This document shows positions 57,917 to 64,000 of a DNA stretch of 64,000 bases, one piece after another. Position 1 is the first letter of the stretch; each line of letters begins with the position of its first letter. A model generated the notes under the pieces. The model was not told the DNA's origin. It searched no databases and worked only from the letters and a program-made list of their open reading frames with translations. This stretch comes from DATCHW01 sp963806045 (GTDB lineage: Bacteria > Bacteroidota > Ignavibacteria > Tepidaquicellales > Tepidaquicellaceae): assembly GCA_963806045.1 (NCBI GenBank), contig CAWDWP010000010.1, positions 1-64,000 of the forward strand, given 5' to 3'. The position numbers and the translations under genes were made by a program.

Positions 57917-57976
57917 AAACTACAAAAGTCTAATTCTTTTATACAAAATATTTACACATTAAGACTTTTGTAGTTT
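57917..57976. repeat. 15-bp inverted repeat palindrome overlapping pgeF 3' end
   Basis: AAACTACAAAAGTCT at 57917-57931 and its reverse complement at 57962-57976, separated by 30 bases. The distal half is inside pgeF and encodes its last residues. Confidence 0.85.
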
Positions 57977-58737
57977 ATTTCAGATTCTAACAACCCTAAC
58001 ACACCGATCATTCTTCCGGCTTTTTGATTTTCTTTTCGATAGGAAAATAATAAATCATTTTTATCATATGTGCAAAGAGGGGAGACTTCAATGTTTTCTT
58101 TTCTAATTCCGCAGTTGATTAATTGATTGTAATTATCTTTTTTCAAGTCCAGGTAATATTTTCCATTTTTGAATTCTTTGCTTTCATCAGGGAAATTGTC
58201 TGCTACTTCTTTGCTGACTTCATAATTATCTCCGGATATTCCGGGACCTATATATGCAATTAAGTTTTCAGGTCGAACTCCATAAATATTATTTATTTCA
58301 GAAATCATTTTTGTCAATATTTTAAGATGGGTTCCTTTCCAGCCTGAATGAACACCTGCAATTACTTTCAGTTCAGGGTCATAAAGGAAAATCGGTATGC
58401 AGTCTGCTGCTTTTATTATCAGAAATATATTATTTTTATTGGTATACAATCCGTCGCTGTTGTCAAAATGGCAGGAGAATTCAGTGTAATTAATGTTTGT
58501 TGAATGAATTTGTTTCTGAGTTACAATGTTGTCAGGAGAAATGTTCAGGAATTTAAAAAATTTTCTGAATCTTTTTTTAATTCCTGACTGAAGAAGAAGG
58601 TCAGATTTATCATCATCGTCTCTTACATTATTATCAAAATCCATCCAGTCCCTTGTGCTGAATGCAAAAAATAATTCCGGGTATTTACTGAATAATTTGG
58701 ATTGAATAACAGGTGGATAATTAATTTCAGTCATCAA
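57952..58737 (-). CDS. pgeF: Purine nucleoside phosphorylase / laccase-domain protein PgeF
   Basis: 261 residues. The YfiH/PgeF signature is intact: VTQKQIHSTNI, LIIKAADCIPIFLYD (Cys), VIAGVHSGWKGTHLKIL (His), LIAYIGPGISGDNYEV and LFSYRKENQKAGRMIGVLGL. The zinc-binding triad is His-Cys-His. The family converts purine nucleosides to free bases, and may edit cytoplasmic peptidoglycan. The last residues (ESEINYKSLNV) are encoded by the inverted repeat at 57962-57976, so the natural C-terminus has been replaced or extended. It overlaps arfB by 11 bases. Confidence 0.9.
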   Translation of the reverse strand: MMTEINYPPVIQSKLFSKYPELFFAFSTRDWMDFDNNVRDDDDKSDLLLQSGIKKRFRKFFKFLNISPDNIVTQKQIHSTNINYTEFSCHFDNSDGLYTNKNNIFLIIKAADCIPIFLYDPELKVIAGVHSGWKGTHLKILTKMISEINNIYGVRPENLIAYIGPGISGDNYEVSKEVADNFPDESKEFKNGKYYLDLKKDNYNQLINCGIRKENIEVSPLCTYDKNDLLFSYRKENQKAGRMIGVLGLLESEINYKSLNV

Positions 58738-59140
58738 TAGGGGGCTTACTTCTTTGAGCTTTTTTAAAGGATATTAATTTTTTTTCCTGAATGCGGGTTT
58801 CTTTAGATGTGACTGTAGGTTTTGTTTTTAATCTTTTCTTTTCTTTTTTTAATCCTGATTCCAGAAGTTCAATAATCTTATGATTTACCCTGAGCTTATT
58901 TAAATATTGCGAGCGTTCGACCTGTGATGTTATTTTTATTATTCCGTTTTTATTTATTCTGTTGCTTAATTTCTCAAGAAGACGCTCTTTTTCGTTTTCA
59001 TTCAGATACTTTGAATTCAGAATGTCAAAGGATAATTCAATTTTAGTTTCAACTTTGTTTACATTCTGTCCGCCTTTTCCACCGCTGCGGGAAGATTTAT
59101 AAGAAACTTCCGATAATATGTCTTCAGGATTAATATTCAA
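58727..59140 (-). CDS. arfB: Alternative ribosome-rescue factor ArfB (peptidyl-tRNA hydrolase)
   Basis: 137 residues. The catalytic loop SRSGGKGGQNVNKVETKIEL carries the GGQ motif (about residues 20-22), as in class I release factors, but there is no codon-recognition domain. The C-terminal tail from about residue 100 is Lys/Arg-rich (KKEKKRLKTKPTVTSKETRI), the part that enters the empty mRNA channel in stalled ribosomes. It frees nascent chains from non-stop ribosomes. It precedes pgeF with 11 bases of overlap. Confidence 0.92.
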   Translation of the reverse strand: MNINPEDILSEVSYKSSRSGGKGGQNVNKVETKIELSFDILNSKYLNENEKERLLEKLSNRINKNGIIKITSQVERSQYLNKLRVNHKIIELLESGLKKEKKRLKTKPTVTSKETRIQEKKLISFKKAQRSKPPIDD

Positions 59141-59199
59141 AGTAATTAAGATTCCAGTAATTGATAACGTTACATTTTATGCTTATATTCATTTTATTG

Positions 59200-59243
59200 A
59201 AAATCTAACCCCCCTACCCCCCCTTTGGTCAAAAGGGGGGTAA
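59200..59243. repeat. C-run/G-run repeat, inverted copy 3
   Basis: AACCCCCCTACCCCCCCTTT then GGTCAAAAGGGGGGTAAT. It is the same module as at 2.1-2.26 kb but opposite in orientation. It lies between arfB and rmuC, on the 3' side of rmuC. Confidence 0.7.
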
Positions 59244-59294
59244 TCGGTCGTAGTAATCAATCTAATATATATAAACATATATTCACACACTTTT

Positions 59295-60685
59295 TTAAAC
59301 GTTGTCCAGTAATTTATTTTCCTCTTTCTCTTCCTCTTCTTCAACACCGGCTCTGTCAAGAATATTCCTGGGTATTTGTTTTGAAGTATTTGCACCAAGT
59401 TTTTTAATATTCTCAATTTTTCTGATTATATTTCCGCTTCCTTCAGATAGTTTTCTCATTGCGTCACTATACGTTTCTTTTGCAGTATCCATCTGTTTCC
59501 CGACTTTTAAAAGGTCTTCGATAAAACCTACAAATTTATCATAGAGTGCTCCGCTTTGCTTCGCTATTTCGATGGCATTATTATTCTGACTGTCTTGTTT
59601 CCATATATTTGCAATCGTTCTTAATGTCGCAAGTAATGTTGCAGGACTTATCAAAACAATATTTTTATCAAATGCATCGTTCCATATTCCCAGTTCGTTC
59701 TGAACTGCAATTGAAAATGCAGGCTCGATAGGGACAAACATTATCACGAAATCAAGACTTTTCAAATCGTAAAGAGTTTGATATTTCTTAACGCTTAAAC
59801 CCTTGATGTGATTCTTTATGGAATCAATATGTCTTTTCAGATAAATTGCTTTTTCTTCTTCAGTATCTGCAGAACAATATGCTTCATAATCTTTGAGCGA
59901 AACTTTGGAATCAATAATAATATGTTTATCATCCGGCAGATGAACAATAACGTCAGGTTTTTGCCTTGAGCCTTCGTCGCTTGTATGTGATTGCTGTACA
60001 AGGTATTGAATTCCTTTTTGCAAGACCGCTCTTTTCGAGTATGCTTTCGAGAATAAATTCACCCCAGTTACCCTGAGTTTTTGAATCGCCTTTCAATGCT
60101 CTGGTAAGGTTGTTTGCATCTTCGGTCATCTTCTGGTTAAGTTCATACAGTTTCTTGATTTCAGTAGCAAGCCGTGTTCTTTGCTCCGTTTCACTTATGT
60201 GAGTATCATTTACTTTAGTTTCAAAATCCTTAATCCTGTCCTGAAGTGGTTTTAATATATCGATTAAATTTTCTTTATTTTGATTTGTGAATTTCGAACT
60301 TTTTTCTTCGAATATTTTATTAGCAAGATTTTCGAATTCTTTTGTAAATTTTTCCTGCAGATTTTCCAATTCTGCTTTTTGCTCATCGAGTTTTTGTATC
60401 AGGTTCTTATTATCTGTTTCGAGCCTTGCAGAGTCAGACATTATTTGATTTATCATATCTGCTTTTTCCCGTAATTCTTTTTCTTTAGAGTCCAGATTTT
60501 GTTTCGAGCATCCCATTCATGCTTTCCGCTTTAATTTTTTCATCACGCTGCTCTGCGAGTTGTTTATTCAAAATTTCCGCGTCTTCAATTGATAACCCTT
60601 TTTCGGATTTGTATTTGTATTTAGAAATTAAAAATGCCGCAAATCCACCTATTACTAATCCTATTGCTAAAAATAATATTTCCAT
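59295..60685 (-). CDS. rmuC: DNA recombination protein RmuC, two frameshifts
   Basis: About 460 residues after repair. An N-terminal membrane helix (LFLAIGLVIGGFAAFLI) precedes a long coiled coil (about 30-200, e.g. LREKADMINQIMSDSARLE and LIQKLDEQKAELENLQEKF). The RmuC core follows: GNWGEFILESILEKSGL, then KPDVIVHLPDDKHIIIDSKVSLKDYEAY, FVIMFVPIEPAFSIAVQ and VLISPATLLATLRTIANIW. RmuC limits inverted-repeat recombination; the core is nuclease-like. Breaks lie at a GGG (CCC on plus, 60512-60514) and an A5 run (T5 on plus, 60015-60019); each loses one base on repair. Confidence 0.9.
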
Positions 60686-60892
60686 GCAAAATTTTTATTA
60701 AGAATTTTTGAAAATATGAATTTGATAATTAAATAAATATGGTAGAAATATTCTCATATTTTAGTAAATTTTTCTTTTATTTAGTGGTAATAAAATAATC
60801 ATTCATTTTTCTAATTATTTGGTATAGCTTTAATATAATACATGGTTTTAAAGTATTTTTAAAAGGTTAGTTAGGTTTAAATAAATCTTATT

Positions 60893-63740
60893 ATGAAGAA
60901 AATATTATTTTCCATATTGCTTGCTCTTTTATTTCTTCCTGACTTTTCATCTTCACAGGTTGTTAATTACAATATTACTATGACACCTGCATATTATGAC
61001 AGCCTTTATCTAAGAGATCCTTTTGTTTCTACTTATTTGCCCTGTATCTTTGAATATCTCGGTATTTACTGGAATGACGCAACAATCAGATTCAAAGGTT
61101 CAACATCCAGATATTATCCAAAAAAAGGATTCAGACTAAAATTTGCAACTGCAAATCTCTTTCAGGGCTGGAAAACCTTCAATCTTAATCCTTTGTTTAC
61201 GGATAAATCTTTTATTCGGGAAAAATTATGCTGGGACATATACAAAAGACTTAATTCCCTTGCACCTGACCCGCTTTATTATGTTTCTCTGAAAATGAAT
61301 AATCTTCCTAAAGGCGTTTATCTCTGGATTGAAAATATTGATAAATACTTTTATTCCATGCGGGGTCTACCTTCAGGTCCGACGTGGGAGGCAAACGGAG
61401 ATTATTCAATGGCAGACCTGACTATCAAGCCATTGAACCTCCTTAAATTATATTATACTAAGCAAATCGGAGATACAAACTACTACACCGATTTGCAAAA
61501 TATGATTATAGAGTTGAATAATACATCCGAAACAAATTTTCCTTCCTGGCTGAATAATACTTTCGATGTTAATTCCGTATATAACTGGCTTGCAGTTAAC
61601 AGTGTGGTAGCTATGGGTGATACTTACAATTCGAATTATTACCTCTATCGTGATACAACCAAAACTAATCAGCAGTGGTATATTATTCCCTGGGATTATG
61701 ATTTGACATTTGGTCGTGACGGTGACCCTTCTATCGCTTATCCCGGAGAACTCCTCAATAACGGCTTTGAATACCAGTCCGAACCTTTCGCAGGTCCGAA
61801 TAATGTATTAAAGGATAGAGTAATAAACAATACAACTACCAGTGTTATTTTAAAACAAAAAGTAAAATACATTCTTGACTCGATTTTAACTGAACAAAAA
61901 TATTTTCCAAAAATTGACAGTTTGAAAAATATTTTGAATAATGAAGTCGCAAATGACCCGCTGAAATGGGGGACTTTTCAGGAATTCAATGAACACACAG
62001 ATGCAATAAAATATTTTATTACTGCCCGGAAAAATTTTCTCTATAAAACATATATAAATCAACCTTCCGGTGAATACGAAATTGTTACCGTTCATCCGAC
62101 ACAGACTAACGTTCCTTATAGATTTGTTGATTATGACGGAAGCACAGATTGGCTCAATGACTTTTTATAATTATTCCGGTCTCGACAGTATAACAATGAG
62201 AGAATATCCTCATTCTATGAACTCTAATATTCCGAATCCAGGATTGAACAGGTATATCAATCGATATTATAAATTTACTCTTTATCCATCTACAGCCACA
62301 TTTAATGCTAAAGTTCAGTTCGAATATGAAGATTATAATACAAATAATACAGAAGTGAAAAGTGGTGTTCAGGATGAAAGAATGCTGAAATCATATTGCT
62401 GGAACGGAAGTACCTGGAACGCTCTTCAGCAAACATCAATGAATCCATATTCCAATACAATTAATATTGATAACTTCAATCAAACTTATTGTACCGCAAG
62501 CAGTGCAGTTGCTTTCTATATTCCAACCGGATACCCTTCCCAGTTTTGGTTCAGGATACCAAATGCAAACTGGCAGAGATTATATGATGTAAAATTCGCA
62601 GATGCTAATACCGGATTTATGGTAGGCGAGCAGACAACTATTTTAAAAACAACAAACGCAGGACTCAACTGGGTCAGCTCAACAATCGGAAATAATTTTT
62701 ATCTGTATAAACTTGCAATAACAGGCAGTACTTTATATGCAGCAGGTGATGCCGGTATTGTATTCAAGAGTGCAAATCTCGGGACAAACTGGACAATGCT
62801 GCAGACAGGTGTATCAAGAAAACTTAATTCCATTTATTTCATCAGTGCTAATGAAGGATGGGCAGTAGGTGAAAAGGGTTGTGTAATTCGTACTACCAAT
62901 GGAGGTACGTCATGGACTATTTCGGCAATTGATACCACTGTCACTCTTAATGCACTCGAAGTATTCGGAACTTCTGAACTTGTCACCGCAGGAAGCAGCG
63001 GAAAAGTGTATAAAAGTATAAATTCAGGTGCTAACTGGACCCTCGTGAATTCCGGAACGGTAAATAATATCTTTGGACTAAAGAAATCAGGTACATCATT
63101 TCTTGTTCTTACAGGTGACCAGAATCTTGTAATGTATTCTAATGATAAAGGGCAAACCTGGAATAATATCAGCGTTCCTAATCCAGCAGTTCTTAATTTT
63201 AAAGATGCAGCTATCATTGATCCTAACAGAATATACGTTTGCGGAAATCTCGGAAGGATATTTTATACTCAGAATAAAGGTGTGAATTGGTTCGGGCAAT
63301 ATACTGCAGTCAGCAACGATTTAAATGCGCTCTATTTTATTGATAGTACAAAGGGTTTAAGTTCAGGTAATGAAGCTTGTGTACTGAGAACTAATTTCCC
63401 TGGCACTGTCGGTGTCGGAAATAACACTAATATTATTCCTGAAAGATTCGTATTGTACCAAAATTACCCAAATCCGTTTAATCCGGTAACAAAAATTAAA
63501 TTTGATATTCCAAATTCCACCTTTAACCAGGGTGGTTTTGTCACATTAAAAATTTACGACATTCTCGGTAAAGAAATCGCTACACTTGTAAATGAAAAAC
63601 TCCAACCGGGTAATTATGAAGAAATATTTAATGGAAGCAATCTCCCAAGCGGAGTATATTTTTATAGACTTGAGGTCAAAGATCTATCCGGGCGGGTAGG
63701 AGATTTTATTGCTGTTAAAAAACTGGTAATGATAAAATAA
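60893..63740 (+). CDS. CotH-kinase-like domain fused to Ycf48-type propeller with T9SS sorting domain, one frameshift
   Basis: About 948 residues after repair. A signal peptide ends SSSQ. The first half (about 25-400) is a CotH-type protein kinase: IRFKGSTSRYYPKKGFRLKF, then GWKTFNLNPLFTDKSFIREKL, YYVSLKMNNLPKGVYLWIENIDKYF, and the metal-binding QQWYIIPWDYDLTFGRDGD. An Ig-like/beta link follows. A Ycf48/BNR propeller (about 555-830) has FKSANLGTNW, IRTTNGGTSW and YKSINSGANW repeats. The C-terminus is a sorting domain (LYQNYPNPFNPVTKIKF, KKLVMIK). A T5 run at 62162-62166 carries one extra T that splits the gene. A secreted kinase is implied by homology; its targets are unknown. Confidence 0.85.
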
Positions 63741-63794
63741 ATTATTATATATATTTTTATGAAATAATTATAAATAGTAATAGAATTATCTTAA

Positions 63795-64000
63795 TTATTT
63801 TATTATCACAAATTTCTTTATTGCACTAAAATTAGTAGTCTGTAATCTATAAAAATATATTCCGCTGGGAAGATTAGGTGCATCCCATTTATATTTATAA
63901 TTCCCCGGACTAAAACTGCTGTTTAGAAGCAAAGCAACTTTTCTGCCGAGTATGTCAAAAACTGACAGGTTAATATTTGAAGTATTTGGAATATCAAATT
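63795..64000 (-). CDS. 3' end of a T9SS cargo gene (partial)
   Basis: The minus strand reads without stops from the window edge: FDIPNTSNINLSVFDILGRK, then LNSSFSPGNYKYKWDAPNLP, SGIYFYRLQTTNFSAIKKFVIIK and TAA at 63795-63797. That is the T9SS type A sorting domain. The rest of the gene, including its functional domain, is outside the window. It converges with the CotH fusion gene. Confidence 0.8.
   Translation of the reverse strand, partial: FDIPNTSNINLSVFDILGRKVALLLNSSFSPGNYKYKWDAPNLPSGIYFYRLQTTNFSAIKKFVIIK

Overview
The window is AT-rich bacterial chromosome, densely coded on both strands. It has no recognisable tRNA, rRNA, CRISPR array, transposase or phage gene. At least six proteins end in a type IX secretion (T9SS) type A sorting domain: an NYPNPFNP-type motif, then YDI-LG-E, then GVYFYRL and a K-x-M-x-x-IK terminus. 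Together with several secreted Ycf48/BNR-type propellers, this points to the Ignavibacteriota/Chlorobiota/Bacteroidota side of the tree, most probably an uncultured Ignavibacteria-like organism. The lineage is inferred from these signatures, not from a marker phylogeny.

Layout. 1-7.1 kb: end of a radical SAM gene, frameshifted mtnA, secreted proteins, orphan pstS. 7.2-12.8 kb: FmdB zinc ribbon, HAD phosphatase, ftcD (histidine/folate C1 metabolism), a broken lipoprotein gene, and rlpA behind a structured-looking leader. 12.9-21.4 kb: mostly minus-strand housekeeping genes (AlbA_2 regulator, ruvX, HU, pgsA, pssA, psd, purC, rpsA, cmk), interrupted by plus-strand iscS/nifS. 21.6-33.8 kb, plus strand: enolase remnant, queA, a giant acyl-CoA dehydratase activase-type protein, ispD, glycosylasparaginase, a degenerate amidohydrolase and a T9SS subtilase. 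33.9-40 kb, minus: pgk and two large T9SS cargo proteins. 40.3-43.3 kb, plus: outer-membrane-like protein, LytR_C protein, rsfS, pdxA and an FtsE-type ATPase. 43.4-55.1 kb: TPR protein, PQQ propeller, CHAD, OsmC, cupin, prmA, folD, two SPOR lipoproteins, HAD, gpmA, redoxin, a hypothetical, cdsA and a CPBP protease. 55.3-64 kb: M50 protease, MFS exporter, pgeF, arfB, rmuC, a CotH-propeller fusion and the 3' end of another T9SS cargo gene.

Functional themes: phospholipid synthesis (cdsA, pgsA, pssA, psd), envelope and septum biology (rlpA, two SPOR lipoproteins, FtsE-like ATPase, LytR_C), translation (rpsA, rsfS, prmA, arfB, queA), lower glycolysis (pgk, gpmA, eno remnant) and a secreted T9SS cargo set.

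The main caveat is frameshifts. About a dozen conserved genes, several normally essential, are broken by single-base shifts. Every shift I could resolve is one EXTRA base, except the rpsA tail. Sites often lie in short homopolymers. This looks like insertion-biased sequencing error rather than gene decay, so I annotate those genes across the breaks. I found no convincing wholly new defence or mobile system. The most interesting items are short repeat elements that have become coding sequence, the CotH-propeller fusion, a pseudo-amidohydrolase and the rlpA leader.
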